64,000 nt of DNA from NCBI RefSeq assembly GCF_004402045.1, contig NZ_SOMG01000011.1, forward strand, positions 186,001 to 250,000, in the 5' to 3' direction. Source of the stretch: Lelliottia nimipressuralis (GTDB taxonomy: Bacteria; Pseudomonadota; Gammaproteobacteria; Enterobacterales; Enterobacteriaceae). The position numbers and the translations under genes are program-made. Below the pieces are notes generated by a model. The model made no database searches and was not told the DNA's origin. It saw only the letters and a program-made list of their open reading frames with translations. Below are positions 39,998-50,373 of this stretch, piece by piece; the first letter of the stretch is position 1, and the number at the start of each line of letters is the position of its first letter.

Positions 39998-40971
39998 GTT
40001 GGTTAACGCCGGATCTTATCGACATCCTGCTGAGCATTCTGAAAGCAGTCGTTATCCTGCTGGTGGTGGTCACCTGTGGCGCGTTCATGAGCTTTGGTGA
40101 ACGTCGTCTGCTCGGTCTGTTCCAGAACCGTTACGGACCGAACCGCGTGGGCTGGGGTGGTTCACTCCAGCTGGTCGCGGACATGATCAAGATGTTCTTT
40201 AAAGAGGACTGGATCCCGCGCTTCTCGGATCGCGTGATCTTTACTCTGGCTCCGATGATCGCCTTCACCTCGCTGCTGCTGGCGTTTGCTATCGTTCCTG
40301 TCAGCCCGACCTGGGTGGTCGCTGACCTGAACATCGGCATTCTGTTCTTCCTGATGATGGCAGGCCTCGCGGTTTACGCGGTGCTGTTCGCGGGCTGGTC
40401 CAGTAACAACAAATACTCCCTGCTGGGTGCGATGCGTGCTTCCGCGCAGACGCTGAGCTACGAAGTGTTCCTGGGTCTCTCCCTGATGGGCGTGGTGGCG
40501 CAGGCCGGTTCATTCAACATGACCGACATCGTCAACAACCAGGCCGACATCTGGAACGTTATCCCGCAGTTCTTTGGCTTTATTACCTTTGCTATCGCGG
40601 GCGTGGCCGTGTGTCACCGTCACCCGTTTGACCAGCCAGAAGCCGAACAGGAACTGGCCGACGGTTACCACATCGAATATTCCGGTATGAAATTCGGTCT
40701 GTTCTTCGTGGGCGAGTACATCGGTATCGTCACCATTTCCGCGTTGATGGTAACGCTGTTCTTTGGTGGCTGGCATGGCCCGTTCTTACCGCCGTTCATC
40801 TGGTTCGCGCTGAAAACCGCGTTCTTCATGATGATGTTCATTTTGATTCGCGCAGCGTTACCGCGTCCGCGTTATGACCAGGTAATGTCCTTCGGCTGGA
40901 AAGTGTGCCTGCCGCTGACGCTCGTCAACTTGTTGGTAACGGCGGCTGTCATTCTCTGGCAGCAGCCATAA
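39994..40971 (+). CDS. nuoH: NADH-quinone oxidoreductase subunit H
   Basis: NuoH is the membrane subunit that forms much of the quinone channel and connects to NuoB/D. The 325-residue protein has about eight transmembrane helices and the conserved cytoplasmic loops [19 protein letters not shown] and a charged [19 protein letters not shown]. It overlaps nuoG by four bases (ATGA). Confidence 0.97.
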   Translation: MSWLTPDLIDILLSILKAVVILLVVVTCGAFMSFGERRLLGLFQNRYGPNRVGWGGSLQLVADMIKMFFKEDWIPRFSDRVIFTLAPMIAFTSLLLAFAIVPVSPTWVVADLNIGILFFLMMAGLAVYAVLFAGWSSNNKYSLLGAMRASAQTLSYEVFLGLSLMGVVAQAGSFNMTDIVNNQADIWNVIPQFFGFITFAIAGVAVCHRHPFDQPEAEQELADGYHIEYSGMKFGLFFVGEYIGIVTISALMVTLFFGGWHGPFLPPFIWFALKTAFFMMMFILIRAALPRPRYDQVMSFGWKVCLPLTLVNLLVTAAVILWQQP

Positions 40972-40984
40972 GGGGCTATAGACC

Positions 40985-41527
40985 ATGACCTTAAAAGAAT
41001 TACTGGTAGGCTTCGGTACCCAGGTACGCAGTATCTGGATGATCGGCCTGCACGCGTTTGCCAAACGCGAAACCCGGATGTACCCGGAAGAGCCGGTATA
41101 TCTGCCGCCGCGCTACCGTGGCCGTATCGTGCTGACGCGCGACCCGGACGGTTCCGAGCGCTGCGTTGCCTGTAACCTGTGTGCGGTAGCGTGTCCGGTA
41201 GGCTGTATCTCTCTGCAGAAAGCAGAGACGGTAGATGGCCGCTGGTATCCTGAGTTCTTCCGCATCAACTTCTCACGCTGCATCTTCTGCGGTCTGTGTG
41301 AAGAAGCGTGCCCAACCACGGCGATTCAGCTGACTCCAGACTTCGAGCTGGGTGAGTACAAGCGTCAGGACCTGGTGTACGAGAAAGAGGATCTGCTGAT
41401 TTCCGGTCCGGGCAAATACCCGGAATATAACTTCTACCGGATGGCGGGTATGGCAATCGACGGCAAAGATAAGGGCGAAGCAGAGAACGAAGCTAAGCCT
41501 ATCGACGTCAAGAGCCTGTTACCGTAA
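40985..41527 (+). CDS. nuoI: NADH-quinone oxidoreductase subunit I (clusters N6a/N6b)
   Basis: NuoI carries two [4Fe-4S] clusters linking NuoG to NuoB. The 180-residue length equals E. coli. Both ferredoxin motifs are complete: [15 protein letters not shown] and [15 protein letters not shown] membrane-surface N-terminal helix precedes them. It begins 13 bases after nuoH, with a GGGGC leader. Confidence 0.98.
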   Translation: MTLKELLVGFGTQVRSIWMIGLHAFAKRETRMYPEEPVYLPPRYRGRIVLTRDPDGSERCVACNLCAVACPVGCISLQKAETVDGRWYPEFFRINFSRCIFCGLCEEACPTTAIQLTPDFELGEYKRQDLVYEKEDLLISGPGKYPEYNFYRMAGMAIDGKDKGEAENEAKPIDVKSLLP

Positions 41528-41537
41528 GGAGAGGGCA

Positions 41538-42092
41538 ATGGAATTCGCTTTTTATATCTGTGGCCTTATCGCCATCCTGGCTACGCTGCGAGTGATTACG
41601 CACACCAATCCGGTGCACGCGCTGCTGTACTTAATCATCTCGCTGCTGGCCATTTCCGGGGTGTTCTTTGCGCTGGGCGCGCACTTCGCCGGTGCGCTGG
41701 AAATCATCGTCTACGCCGGGGCCATTATGGTGCTGTTCGTGTTCGTGGTGATGATGCTGAACCTGGGCGGCTCTGAAATTGAGCAGGAACGTCAGTGGTT
41801 AAAACCGCAGGTGTGGATTGGTCCGGCCATTTTGTCGGCCATCATGCTGGTGGTGATTGTTTACGCCATTCTGGGTGTCAACGATCAGGGCATCGACGGA
41901 ACGCCAATCAGCGCTAAAGAGGTCGGTATTACGCTCTTTGGCCCATACGTTCTGGCGGTTGAACTGGCCTCAATGCTGCTGCTGGCAGGTCTGGTTGTTG
42001 CTTTCCACGTTGGCCGCGAAGAGCGTGCTGGCGAGGTGCTGAGCAACCGCACTGACGACCGCGCGAAAAGAAAAACGGAGGAGCGCGCATGA
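41538..42092 (+). CDS. nuoJ: NADH-quinone oxidoreductase subunit J
   Basis: NuoJ is a five-helix membrane subunit near the quinone site; its third helix includes the pi-bulge region [15 protein letters not shown] involved in coupling. The 184-residue length equals E. coli. It has an AAGGAGAGGG ribosome site and overlaps nuoK by four bases. Confidence 0.97.
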   Translation: MEFAFYICGLIAILATLRVITHTNPVHALLYLIISLLAISGVFFALGAHFAGALEIIVYAGAIMVLFVFVVMMLNLGGSEIEQERQWLKPQVWIGPAILSAIMLVVIVYAILGVNDQGIDGTPISAKEVGITLFGPYVLAVELASMLLLAGLVVAFHVGREERAGEVLSNRTDDRAKRKTEERA

Positions 42093-42391
42093 TCCCCTTA
42101 ACACATGGACTGATCCTCGCTGCGATTTTATTCGTTCTGGGTTTGACCGGTCTGGTTATCCGCCGCAATCTGCTGTTTATGCTGATCGGCCTGGAAATCA
42201 TGATTAACGCCTCCGCGCTGGCCTTCGTGGTCGCCGGAAGCTACTGGGGCCAGACCGATGGTCAGGTGATGTACATTCTCGCCATCAGCCTCGCGGCTGC
42301 CGAAGCGAGTATTGGCCTGGCGCTGTTACTGCAGCTCCATCGTCGCCGCCAGAACCTGAACATCGATTCAGTAAGTGAGTTGCGTGGATGA
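42089..42391 (+). CDS. nuoK: NADH-quinone oxidoreductase subunit K
   Basis: NuoK is a three-helix membrane subunit related to MrpC. The 100-residue length equals E. coli. Its conserved membrane glutamates lie in [10 protein letters not shown] (Glu36) and [11 protein letters not shown] (Glu72), part of the proton-translocation relay. Overlaps nuoJ and nuoL by four bases each. Confidence 0.97.
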   Translation: MIPLTHGLILAAILFVLGLTGLVIRRNLLFMLIGLEIMINASALAFVVAGSYWGQTDGQVMYILAISLAAAEASIGLALLLQLHRRRQNLNIDSVSELRG

Positions 42392-44229
42392 ACATGCTTG
42401 CCTTAACCATTATTTTTCCGCTGATTGGCTTCGTGCTGCTGGCGTTTTCTCGCGGCCGCTGGTCTGAGAACCTGTCTGCAACCGTGGGCATTGGCTCAAT
42501 CGGTCTGGCTGCGCTGGTGACAGCGTATGCGGGTATCGACTTCTTTAACAACGGACGTCAGCCATTCAGCGTGCCGCTGTGGACCTGGATGTCGGTCGGT
42601 GATTTCAACATCGGTTTCAACCTGGTGCTGGATGGTCTCTCGCTGACCATGCTCTCCGTGGTGACCGGCGTGGGTTTCCTGATCCACATGTTCGCTTCCT
42701 GGTACATGCGCGGTGAAGAGGGTTACTCCCGCTTCTTCGCCTACACCAACCTGTTTATCGCCAGCATGGTGGTTCTGGTGCTGGCCGATAACCTGCTGCT
42801 GATGTATCTGGGCTGGGAAGGCGTGGGTCTGTGTTCTTACCTGCTGATCGGTTTCTACTATACCGATCCGAAGAATGGCGCAGCGGCCATGAAAGCGTTC
42901 GTCGTCACCCGCGTGGGTGACGTGTTCCTCGCTTTTGCGCTGTTCATTCTTTACAACGAACTGGGCACGCTGAACTTCCGCGAAATGGTGGAACTGGCGC
43001 CGGCGCACTTCGCCGCAGGCAACAACATGCTGTGGTGGGCAACGCTGATGCTGCTGGGTGGTGCCGTGGGTAAATCCGCGCAGCTGCCGTTGCAGACCTG
43101 GCTGGCCGACGCGATGGCGGGTCCTACGCCTGTCTCCGCGCTGATCCACGCCGCGACCATGGTAACCGCAGGTGTCTACCTGATTGCGCGTACCCATGGC
43201 CTGTTCCTGATGACGCCGGAAATTCTGCATCTGGTGGGTATCGTTGGTGCGGTTACGCTGGTGCTGGCAGGCTTTGCCGCGCTGGTGCAGACCGACATCA
43301 AACGCGTTCTCGCGTATTCCACCATGAGCCAGATTGGTTACATGTTCCTCGCGCTGGGCGTTCAGGCGTGGGACGCGGCCATTTTCCACCTGATGACGCA
43401 CGCGTTCTTTAAAGCGCTGCTGTTCCTCTCATCCGGTTCTGTGATCCTGGCCTGCCATCACGAGCAGAACATCTTCAAGATGGGCGGACTGCGTAAGTCT
43501 ATCCCGCTGGTGTATGTCTGCTTCCTGGTGGGCGGCGCGGCGCTGGCGGCACTGCCGCTGATTACCGCGGGCTTCTTCAGTAAGGACGAAATCCTTGCGG
43601 GTGCCATGGCGAATGGCCATATCAATCTGATGGTTGCGGGTCTGGTCGGTGCGTTCATGACCTCCCTGTATACCTTCCGTATGATTTTCATCGTATTCCA
43701 CGGTAAAGAACAAATTCACGCTCACGCAGGGAAGGGGATTACCCACCACCTGCCGCTGATTGTGCTGCTGGTACTGTCCACCTTCGTTGGCGCGATGATT
43801 GTGCCACCGCTGCAGGGCGTACTGCCAGACACCACCGAGCTTGAGCACGGTCGCGTTCTGACGCTTGAAATCACCTCCGGTGTGGTCGCTATCGCGGGCA
43901 TCCTGATTGCTGCATGGCTGTGGCTGGGTAAACGTACGCTGGTGACTGCCGTTGCCAACAGTGCGCCAGGCCGTCTGCTGGGCACCTGGTGGTACAACGC
44001 GTGGGGCTTCGACTGGCTGTACGACATGATCTTCGTTAAGCCGTTCTTGGGCATTGCGTGGCTGGTGAAGCGCGACCCACTGAACAGCCTGATGAATATC
44101 CCGGCGATCCTTTCCCGCTTTGCAGGTAAAGGCCTGCTGTACAGCGAGAACGGTTATCTGCGCTGGTATGTGGCGTCCATGAGCATCGGTGCGGTTGTCG
44201 TGCTGGCGCTGCTGATGGTGTTGCGTTGA
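42388..44229 (+). CDS. nuoL: NADH-quinone oxidoreductase subunit L (antiporter-like)
   Basis: NuoL is the distal antiporter-like proton-pumping subunit. The 613-residue protein has about 16 transmembrane helices; the conserved Glu in [16 protein letters not shown] and Lys in [19 protein letters not shown] are present. The C-terminal segment forms the long lateral helix that runs along the membrane arm. A 76-base gap containing a hairpin separates it from nuoM. Confidence 0.97.
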   Translation: MNMLALTIIFPLIGFVLLAFSRGRWSENLSATVGIGSIGLAALVTAYAGIDFFNNGRQPFSVPLWTWMSVGDFNIGFNLVLDGLSLTMLSVVTGVGFLIHMFASWYMRGEEGYSRFFAYTNLFIASMVVLVLADNLLLMYLGWEGVGLCSYLLIGFYYTDPKNGAAAMKAFVVTRVGDVFLAFALFILYNELGTLNFREMVELAPAHFAAGNNMLWWATLMLLGGAVGKSAQLPLQTWLADAMAGPTPVSALIHAATMVTAGVYLIARTHGLFLMTPEILHLVGIVGAVTLVLAGFAALVQTDIKRVLAYSTMSQIGYMFLALGVQAWDAAIFHLMTHAFFKALLFLSSGSVILACHHEQNIFKMGGLRKSIPLVYVCFLVGGAALAALPLITAGFFSKDEILAGAMANGHINLMVAGLVGAFMTSLYTFRMIFIVFHGKEQIHAHAGKGITHHLPLIVLLVLSTFVGAMIVPPLQGVLPDTTELEHGRVLTLEITSGVVAIAGILIAAWLWLGKRTLVTAVANSAPGRLLGTWWYNAWGFDWLYDMIFVKPFLGIAWLVKRDPLNSLMNIPAILSRFAGKGLLYSENGYLRWYVASMSIGAVVVLALLMVLR

Positions 44230-44265
44230 TCGTTAAGTGAATTTTATTCGAATTCGTTGAAAATC

Positions 44266-44284
44266 AGGCCCCTGCTGGGGGCCT
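44266..44284 (+). repeat. Hairpin between nuoL and nuoM
   Basis: AGGCCCC / GGGGCCT (7 bp, 5-base loop) lies just before the nuoM ribosome site (AAAAAGGAATG) and has no T-run. It could slow transcription, process the message or limit nuoM initiation. Confidence 0.55.
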
Positions 44285-44305
44285 TAAAAAGGAATGTAAA
44301 TCGCC

Positions 44306-45835
44306 ATGTTACTACCCTGGCTAATATTAATTCCCTTCATCGGCGGCTTCCTGTGCTGGCAGACTGAACGCTTTGGCGTGAAGATGCCGCGCTGGATCGC
44401 GCTGATCACCATGGGATTGACGCTCGCGCTTGGTCTGCAACTCTGGTTGCAGGGTGGCTACTCTCTGACCCAGTCTGCGGGCATTCCGCAGTGGCAGTCT
44501 GAGTTTATCCTGCCGTGGATCCCGCGTTTCGGCATTACGATCCACCTGGCGATTGACGGTCTGTCGCTGCTGATGGTGGTGCTGACCGGTCTGCTCGGCG
44601 TTCTGGCGGTACTTTGCTCCTGGCGAGAAATCGAAAAATACCAGGGCTTCTTCCACCTGAACCTGATGTGGATCCTGGGCGGCGTTATCGGCGTGTTCCT
44701 TGCCATCGACATGTTCCTGTTCTTCTTCTTCTGGGAGATGATGCTGGTGCCGATGTACTTCCTGATCGCGCTGTGGGGCCACAAGGCGTCCGACGGTAAA
44801 ACGCGTATCACGGCGGCAACCAAGTTCTTCATCTATACCCAGGCGAGTGGTCTGGTGATGCTGATTGCCATTCTGGCGCTGGTTTTTGTTCACCACAGTG
44901 CGACCGGCACCTGGACCTTCAACTACGAAGACCTGCTGAAGACCCCGATGTCGCACGGCGTTGAATACCTGCTGATGCTGGGCTTCTTCATCGCGTTCGC
45001 GGTGAAAATGCCGGTGGTTCCGCTGCACGGCTGGCTGCCTGACGCGCACTCTCAGGCGCCAACGGCGGGTTCCGTTGACCTGGCGGGCATCTTGCTGAAA
45101 ACGGCGGCCTATGGTCTGCTGCGTTTCGCACTGCCGCTGTTCCCGAATGCCTCCGCTGAGTTCGCACCGATTGCCATGTGGCTGGGTGTCATTGGTATCT
45201 TCTACGGTGCCTGGATGGCCTTCACGCAGTACGACATCAAACGTCTGATTGCGTACACCTCCGTTTCCCACATGGGCTTCGTGCTGATTGCTATCTACAC
45301 CGGCAGCCAGCTGGCGTACCAGGGCGCGGTGATCCAGATGATTGCGCACGGTCTGTCCGCAGCCGGCCTCTTCATCCTGTGCGGACAGCTATACGAACGT
45401 CTGCATACCCGCGACATGCGTATGATGGGCGGCCTGTGGGGCAAAATGAAATGGTTGCCAGCGCTGTCCATGTTCTTCGCGGTTGCCACCCTGGGGATGC
45501 CAGGTACCGGTAACTTCGTCGGCGAATTTATGATTCTGTTCGGCAGCTTCAAAGTGGTACCGGTGATTACCGTGATCTCCACCTTTGGTCTGGTGTTCGC
45601 TTCCGTGTACTCGCTGGCGATGCTGCACCGCGCTTACTTCGGTAAAGCGAAGAGCGAAATTGCTGCACAAGAACTGCCGGGGATGTCGCTGCGTGAGCTG
45701 TTCATCATCCTGCTGCTGGTCGTACTGCTGGTGCTGCTGGGCTTCTTCCCGCAGCCGATTCTGGATACCTCGCATAGCGCGATGGGTAACATCCAGCAGT
45801 GGTTTGTTAATTCTGCTTCTACTACAAGGCCGTAA
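44306..45835 (+). CDS. nuoM: NADH-quinone oxidoreductase subunit M (antiporter-like)
   Basis: NuoM is the central antiporter-like proton-pumping subunit. The 509-residue length equals E. coli. The essential Glu in FFFFWEMMLVPMYFLIA (Glu144) and Lys in FFIAFAVKMPVVPLHGWLPDAH (quoted in part; Lys234 region) are conserved. About 14 transmembrane helices. It is followed after six bases by nuoN. Confidence 0.97.
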   Translation: MLLPWLILIPFIGGFLCWQTERFGVKMPRWIALITMGLTLALGLQLWLQGGYSLTQSAGIPQWQSEFILPWIPRFGITIHLAIDGLSLLMVVLTGLLGVLAVLCSWREIEKYQGFFHLNLMWILGGVIGVFLAIDMFLFFFFWEMMLVPMYFLIALWGHKASDGKTRITAATKFFIYTQASGLVMLIAILALVFVHHSATGTWTFNYEDLLKTPMSHGVEYLLMLGFFIAFAVKMPVVPLHGWLPDAHSQAPTAGSVDLAGILLKTAAYGLLRFALPLFPNASAEFAPIAMWLGVIGIFYGAWMAFTQYDIKRLIAYTSVSHMGFVLIAIYTGSQLAYQGAVIQMIAHGLSAAGLFILCGQLYERLHTRDMRMMGGLWGKMKWLPALSMFFAVATLGMPGTGNFVGEFMILFGSFKVVPVITVISTFGLVFASVYSLAMLHRAYFGKAKSEIAAQELPGMSLRELFIILLLVVLLVLLGFFPQPILDTSHSAMGNIQQWFVNSASTTRP

Positions 45836-45841
45836 TTCGCC

Positions 45842-47299
45842 ATGACAATAACTCCACAACAACTGATCGCGCTGCTACCGCTGCTGATCGTCGGATTGAC
45901 GGTGGTGGTTGTGATGCTCTCCATTGCGTGGCGACGCAATCACTTCCTGAATGCCACGCTGTCGGTCATCGGCCTGAACGCCGCGTTAGTCTCTCTCTGG
46001 TTTGTTGGCCAGGGTGGGGCGATGGACGTCACCCCGCTGATGCGCGTTGACGGTTACGCCATGCTGTATACCGGTCTGGTTCTGCTGGCGAGCCTGGCAA
46101 CCTGTACCTTTGCGTATCCTTGGCTCGAAGGCTACAACGACAATAAAGAAGAGTTTTACCTGCTGGTTCTGATTGCCGCGCTGGGCGGTATTCTGCTGGC
46201 GAACGCGAACCACCTGGCTGCGCTGTTCCTCGGCATTGAGCTGATCTCTCTGCCGCTGTTCGGTCTGATTGGTTACGCCTTCCGTCAGAAGCGCTCTCTG
46301 GAAGCAAGCATCAAGTACACCATCCTGTCTGCGGCGGCGTCCTCGTTCCTGCTGTTTGGTATTGCGCTGCTGTACGCACAGTCCGGTAATCTCTCCTTCA
46401 TGGCGCTCGGCAAGAGCCTCGGTGACGGCATGCTGCATGAGCCGCTGCTGCTGGCGGGTCTGGGCATGATGATTGTTGGCCTTGGCTTCAAACTCTCTCT
46501 GGTTCCGTTCCACCTGTGGACGCCAGACGTATACCAGGGCGCTCCGGCTCCGGTTTCTACCTTCCTGGCGACGGCGAGCAAGATCGCTATCTTCGGGGTG
46601 GTGATGCGTCTGTTCCTGTACGCACCGGTGGGTGACAGCGAAGCGGTTCGCGTGGTGCTGGGCATCATCGCGTTCGTCTCCATCATCTTCGGTAACCTGA
46701 TGGCGCTGAGCCAGACCAACATCAAACGTCTGCTGGGCTACTCGTCTATCTCTCATCTGGGCTACCTGATGGTGGCGCTGATTGCGCTGCAGAGCGGTGA
46801 GATGTCGATGGAAGCCGTAGGCGTGTATCTGGCCGGTTACCTGTTCAGCAGCCTCGGCGCGTTCGGCGTGGTGAGCCTGATGTCCAGCCCGTACCGTGGT
46901 CCGGATGCCGATTCACTGTTCTCCTACCGTGGTCTGTTCTGGCACCGTCCAATTCTGTCCGCGGTGATGACCGTGATGATGCTCTCTCTGGCGGGTATCC
47001 CGATGACGCTGGGCTTCATCGGCAAATTCTACGTGCTGGCCGTCGGTGTGCAGGCGCACCTGTGGTGGCTGACCGCGGGCGTGGTTATCGGCTCCGCGAT
47101 TGGTCTGTACTACTACCTGCGTGTGGCAGTGAGTCTGTACCTGAGTGCGCCTCAGCAGCTCAACCGTGATGCCCCAACCAACTGGCAGTACAGCGCCGGC
47201 GGTATTGTGGTACTCATCTCCGCGCTGCTGGTGCTGATCTTCGGTATCTATCCGCAGCCGCTGATTGATATCGTGCAGCGCGCGATGCCGCTGATGTAA
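45842..47299 (+). CDS. nuoN: NADH-quinone oxidoreductase subunit N (antiporter-like)
   Basis: NuoN is the antiporter-like subunit next to NuoK. The 485-residue length equals E. coli. It has about 14 transmembrane helices, the Glu in [17 protein letters not shown] and the Lys in [16 protein letters not shown] of the proton channel. The last gene of the nuo operon; a strong terminator follows 11 bases after the stop. Confidence 0.97.
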   Translation: MTITPQQLIALLPLLIVGLTVVVVMLSIAWRRNHFLNATLSVIGLNAALVSLWFVGQGGAMDVTPLMRVDGYAMLYTGLVLLASLATCTFAYPWLEGYNDNKEEFYLLVLIAALGGILLANANHLAALFLGIELISLPLFGLIGYAFRQKRSLEASIKYTILSAAASSFLLFGIALLYAQSGNLSFMALGKSLGDGMLHEPLLLAGLGMMIVGLGFKLSLVPFHLWTPDVYQGAPAPVSTFLATASKIAIFGVVMRLFLYAPVGDSEAVRVVLGIIAFVSIIFGNLMALSQTNIKRLLGYSSISHLGYLMVALIALQSGEMSMEAVGVYLAGYLFSSLGAFGVVSLMSSPYRGPDADSLFSYRGLFWHRPILSAVMTVMMLSLAGIPMTLGFIGKFYVLAVGVQAHLWWLTAGVVIGSAIGLYYYLRVAVSLYLSAPQQLNRDAPTNWQYSAGGIVVLISALLVLIFGIYPQPLIDIVQRAMPLM

Positions 47300-47303
47300 A
47301 AGC

Positions 47304-47331
47304 AAAAAACCCGCCTTGGCGGGTTTTTTTA
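47304..47331 (+). terminator. Rho-independent terminator of the nuo operon
   Basis: AAAAAACCCGCC / GGCGGGTTTTTT forms a 12-bp perfect stem with a TT loop and a run of seven Ts, beginning five bases after nuoN. Confidence 0.92.
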
Positions 47332-47335
47332 TTGT

Positions 47336-47400
47336 CCAGCGGCGCTACGCTTGCAGGGCCTACGGATTTTGTAGGTCGGGTAAGCGAAGCGCCACCCGAC
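47336..47400. repeat. BIME between nuoN and the CheV-like gene
   Basis: A degenerate unit (47336-47363, with GGCGCTACGCTTGCAGGGCC) is followed by an inverted REP (47371-47400, GTAGGTCGGGTAAGCGAAGC). The second unit reaches the last base of the CheV-like stop codon. Confidence 0.75.
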
Positions 47401-48404
47401 TAAGCCAACTGCTTGCGACTAATCAGTGGCCCGTCAATCTTCTTCATCGAGCGGTCCAGCACTTCCTCAATCACCGACGACAGCTCGTTCAGCTCAAACT
47501 TCGCCACGTAACCGTCCGCCTTCACCTTACGAATATGATCTTCGTTGGCGTTGCCGGAAAGGGAAGAGTGGATCACCACCGGAATGTCCTTCAGGAACGG
47601 GTCGGTTTTGATTTTGCGCGTCAGCGTAAAGCCGTCCATCTCCGGCATTTCCAGGTCGGTCAGCACCAGAGCGATCTTATCGGTGATGGGCACCCCTTCT
47701 GCCTGCGCCTGTGCTGCCAGCACGCCAATTTTTTCCCACGCCTCTTTACCGGTGATATGCAGCTGTGCGGGGATCTCCATCGCCTGCAGGCCTTTCTCCA
47801 GCATCGAACGCGCCACTTTGGAATCTTCTGCGACGATGGCGACAGCGCCTGGCTTGATATGGAATTTGGTGGTCTTCAGATTTGTGGCGTGAAGGTCGTG
47901 GTTGGCCGGGGTGATGTCATACAGGATCTGCTCAACGTCCAGCACCATCGCCAGATCGTTGGTATCGGTCTTCTCGTCCAGGCAGGCAATACTGGTGATG
48001 TAGCGTCCGCTGACGGCGGTTTCCGCCGCGTGAACCTGCTTCCAGTCCAGACGCATAATGTTCTCAACCGATTCCACGGCAAACGCCTGCACGCTACGCG
48101 CATACTCGGTGATCAGCAGGATGTTCAGGCCGGTTGTTGGCTTACAGCCCGCCACGGCGGCGAGGTCAATCACCGGAATCACCTGATCGCGAATGTTCAC
48201 CATCCCCATCAGCGGTGATTTCATTCCTGCGGGTTTGGTGAACTCCGGCATTGGCACGATTTCACGCAGCTTAAAGACGTTAATGCCAAACAGCTCGGAT
48301 TTATTTTCGTTCAGAGAGGTGCCAAGACGAAACAGCAACAGTTCAAAACGGTTCGACAGGGTGAGATTCGCCCTGTCATCAATATCTTTCTGGAAATTAT
48401 CCAT
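47400..48404 (-). CDS. cheV: CheV-type chemotaxis coupling protein (CheW + receiver)
   Basis: CheV proteins join an N-terminal CheW domain, which couples chemoreceptors to CheA, to a C-terminal receiver that CheA can phosphorylate. In this 334-residue protein CheW spans about residues 15-165 (ELFGINVFKLREIV, GMVNIRDQVIPVIDL) and the receiver about 188-320, with the acidic pocket E193/D194 and phosphoacceptor D250 in LVLTDLEMPEMDG. No other chemotaxis gene is nearby. E. coli K-12 lacks CheV, but Salmonella has one next to nuoN. Symbol given for family; the paralogue name is uncertain. Confidence 0.88.
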   Translation of the reverse strand: MDNFQKDIDDRANLTLSNRFELLLFRLGTSLNENKSELFGINVFKLREIVPMPEFTKPAGMKSPLMGMVNIRDQVIPVIDLAAVAGCKPTTGLNILLITEYARSVQAFAVESVENIMRLDWKQVHAAETAVSGRYITSIACLDEKTDTNDLAMVLDVEQILYDITPANHDLHATNLKTTKFHIKPGAVAIVAEDSKVARSMLEKGLQAMEIPAQLHITGKEAWEKIGVLAAQAQAEGVPITDKIALVLTDLEMPEMDGFTLTRKIKTDPFLKDIPVVIHSSLSGNANEDHIRKVKADGYVAKFELNELSSVIEEVLDRSMKKIDGPLISRKQLA

Positions 48405-48468
48405 TCTACCCTCGAGAGAAATGCTGACCTTTTAATCGTTATCGGCATTCTGAGGGAAAAATGAAGGA

Positions 48469-49386
48469 CTAAACGCTGACCTGAGCGAAATCTTCGGCCA
48501 GCTCACATTCCGGGAACAGCGCGCGGCACTCTGCCAGCAGGCTTGCACATCCCCGCGCATCGTAGCGCGAGCTGACATGGGTGATGATGAGCCTCCCGAC
48601 GCCCGCGTCACGGGCAAGCTGCGCCGCCTGACGCGTGGAGCTATGGCCACGGCTGTTGGCTTTCTCTTCCATTGCCGTTTCAAGCGTGGCTTCATGCACC
48701 ATCACGTTCACGCCCTGAGCCAGGCTCAATGCCGCCGGGCACGGGGCCGTGTCGCCAAAAATCGCCAGCTTCTTGCCGGGCTGCGGTGCAGCGAGATAAT
48801 CCTGGCCGTTGATGACGCGCCCGTCCTCCAGCGTGACGGTCTCTCCGTGCTTCAGGCGCTGGAACAGCGGTCCGGGTTTTACGCCATCCGCCATTAGCGC
48901 GGCGGCATCCAGCGCGCCAGGTTTGTCATGCGCCTCAATGCGGTAGCCATAGCACTCCACGGGATGATTGAGCGGGTGGGCGGTGACGTTATAATCCCCG
49001 TCATCGAAAACCAGACCGTCGCTAATCTCAACGATCTCCAGCGGATAATCGGTCCACGACCCGCTCAGACGCAGCGTAGTGTTAACAAACTCACGCACAC
49101 CCGCCGGCCCGTAAATCGTCAGCGGGTTGGCATTACCGGCCATTGAGCGGCTGCACAGCAGGCCGGGCAGGCCAAAAAGATGGTCGCCATGCAGGTGAGT
49201 GATAAAGATTTTATCCAGCTTGCCCGGGTGATATGAGGTATGTAGCAGCTGATGCTGCGTCCCTTCACCACAGTCAAACAGCCACAGCCCGCCGCGGGTT
49301 GGGTGTTTGAGATCCAGCAGAATCGCCGTCACATTTCGTGAGCGGGTTGGCACGCCAGCGGACGTACCCAGAAAAAACAGTTCCAT
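48469..49386 (-). CDS. rbn: Ribonuclease BN / RNase Z
   Basis: Rbn (ElaC) is a zinc metallo-beta-lactamase-fold nuclease that trims tRNA 3' ends. The 305-residue protein has the catalytic motif THLHGDH (H64, H66, D68, H69) and further ligands in the later FGDTAPC and HEATLE blocks, with [11 protein letters not shown] near the C-terminus. E. coli length is 305. It begins with [18 protein letters not shown]. It lies upstream of the CheV-like gene with a 64-base gap and is divergent from elaA. Confidence 0.95.
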   Translation of the reverse strand: MELFFLGTSAGVPTRSRNVTAILLDLKHPTRGGLWLFDCGEGTQHQLLHTSYHPGKLDKIFITHLHGDHLFGLPGLLCSRSMAGNANPLTIYGPAGVREFVNTTLRLSGSWTDYPLEIVEISDGLVFDDGDYNVTAHPLNHPVECYGYRIEAHDKPGALDAAALMADGVKPGPLFQRLKHGETVTLEDGRVINGQDYLAAPQPGKKLAIFGDTAPCPAALSLAQGVNVMVHEATLETAMEEKANSRGHSSTRQAAQLARDAGVGRLIITHVSSRYDARGCASLLAECRALFPECELAEDFAQVSV

Positions 49387-49457
49387 AACGCAATCAGCCC
49401 TTTGCCGAACGGGGAGGGGTTTAGTATAACGTGATGAACCCCAGGAAGGAGACTGAC

Positions 49458-49919
49458 ATGATCCAGTGGCAAGATTTACACCATAGCGACCTCACCGTTC
49501 ATTCGCTCTACGCGCTGCTTAAACTGCGCTGTGAAGTATTTGTGGTTGAGCAGACCTGCCCGTATCAGGACATCGATGGCGATGACCTTGTCGGCGAGAA
49601 CCGTCATATTCTCGGCTGGCGCGATGACGAGCTGGTAGCGTATGCGAGGATTCTGAAAAGCGACGACGATTTTGAGCCTGTTGTGATTGGCCGCGTCATC
49701 ATCAGCGGTAACGCACGGGGTGAAAAACTGGGCTATCAGCTGATGGAAAAAACGCTGGAGGCGTGCCAGAAACAGTGGCCGGATAAGGCGTTATACCTGG
49801 GCGCGCAGGCACACCTGCAGTCCTTCTATGGCCATTTTGGGTTTGCCCCGGTGACGGAGGTCTACGACGAAGATGGCATCCCACACATCGGCATGGCGCG
49901 GGAAGTGAAACAGGCGTAA
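49458..49919 (+). CDS. elaA: GNAT-family acetyltransferase ElaA
   Basis: ElaA is a small GCN5-type acetyltransferase of unknown substrate. The 153-residue length equals E. coli. The acetyl-CoA site is in [20 protein letters not shown], and the C-terminal [16 protein letters not shown] is conserved. The ATG at 49458 is preceded by an AAGGAG site; an upstream ATG at 49431 lies in the ribosome-site leader. Confidence 0.93.
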   Translation: MIQWQDLHHSDLTVHSLYALLKLRCEVFVVEQTCPYQDIDGDDLVGENRHILGWRDDELVAYARILKSDDDFEPVVIGRVIISGNARGEKLGYQLMEKTLEACQKQWPDKALYLGAQAHLQSFYGHFGFAPVTEVYDEDGIPHIGMAREVKQA

Positions 49920-49972
49920 TGGCATCTCGTTGGCTATAGTTAGCGGACTGGTGTACTAACATGGAGAAAAAT

Positions 49973-50278
49973 ATGTCATTTCAATCCTGGGATACCCGTA
50001 TCGACGACGACCTGGCCTTACTGAGCGAAACGCTGGAAGAGGTGTTACGTTCCTCGGGCGACCCTGCCGATCAGAAATATATTGAGCTGAAAGCCCGTGC
50101 CGAGCAGGCGCTGCATGAAGTGAAAAACCGCGTCAGTCATGCGTCTGATACTTACTACTACCGCGCCAAAAAAGCGGTGTATCGTGCCGATGATTACGTG
50201 CATGAAAAACCGTGGCAGGGTATTGGGGTGGGGGCAGCCGTGGGGCTGGTACTGGGGCTGCTCTTAGCCCGTCGTTAA
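49973..50278 (+). CDS. elaB: Tail-anchored membrane protein ElaB (ribosome/stress associated)
   Basis: ElaB is an RpoS-dependent C-tail-anchored inner-membrane protein of the YqjD/DUF883 family that binds ribosomes in stationary phase in E. coli. The 101-residue protein has a helical soluble part, a YYYRAKKAVYRADDYVHEKPW segment (split by helices) and a C-terminal glycine-rich transmembrane helix ending LLARR. I chose the ATG at 49973 (MSFQSWDTRID); an ATG at 49961 overlaps the GGAG ribosome site. Confidence 0.93.
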   Translation: MSFQSWDTRIDDDLALLSETLEEVLRSSGDPADQKYIELKARAEQALHEVKNRVSHASDTYYYRAKKAVYRADDYVHEKPWQGIGVGAAVGLVLGLLLARR

Positions 50279-50305
50279 CAGCGTTTAAAACGGTTAACCA
50301 CTCCC

Positions 50306-50344
50306 TATACGTGGGTACTGATATTTCTTATGGTACCCCGTATA
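50306..50344. promoter_or_regulatory. menF promoter overlapped by a 12-bp inverted repeat
   Basis: TATACG-T-GGGTAC (50306-50318) pairs with GTACCC-CGTATA (50333-50344), with one bulged T and a 14-base spacer. The right arm runs into TATAAT at 50341-50346, with CTGATA 17 bases upstream, a plausible sigma-70 promoter for menF. Could be an operator or an elaB 3' hairpin. Confidence 0.5.
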
Positions 50345-50373
50345 ATACGAGGTTTTAACAGGGAGAGGTTCGC

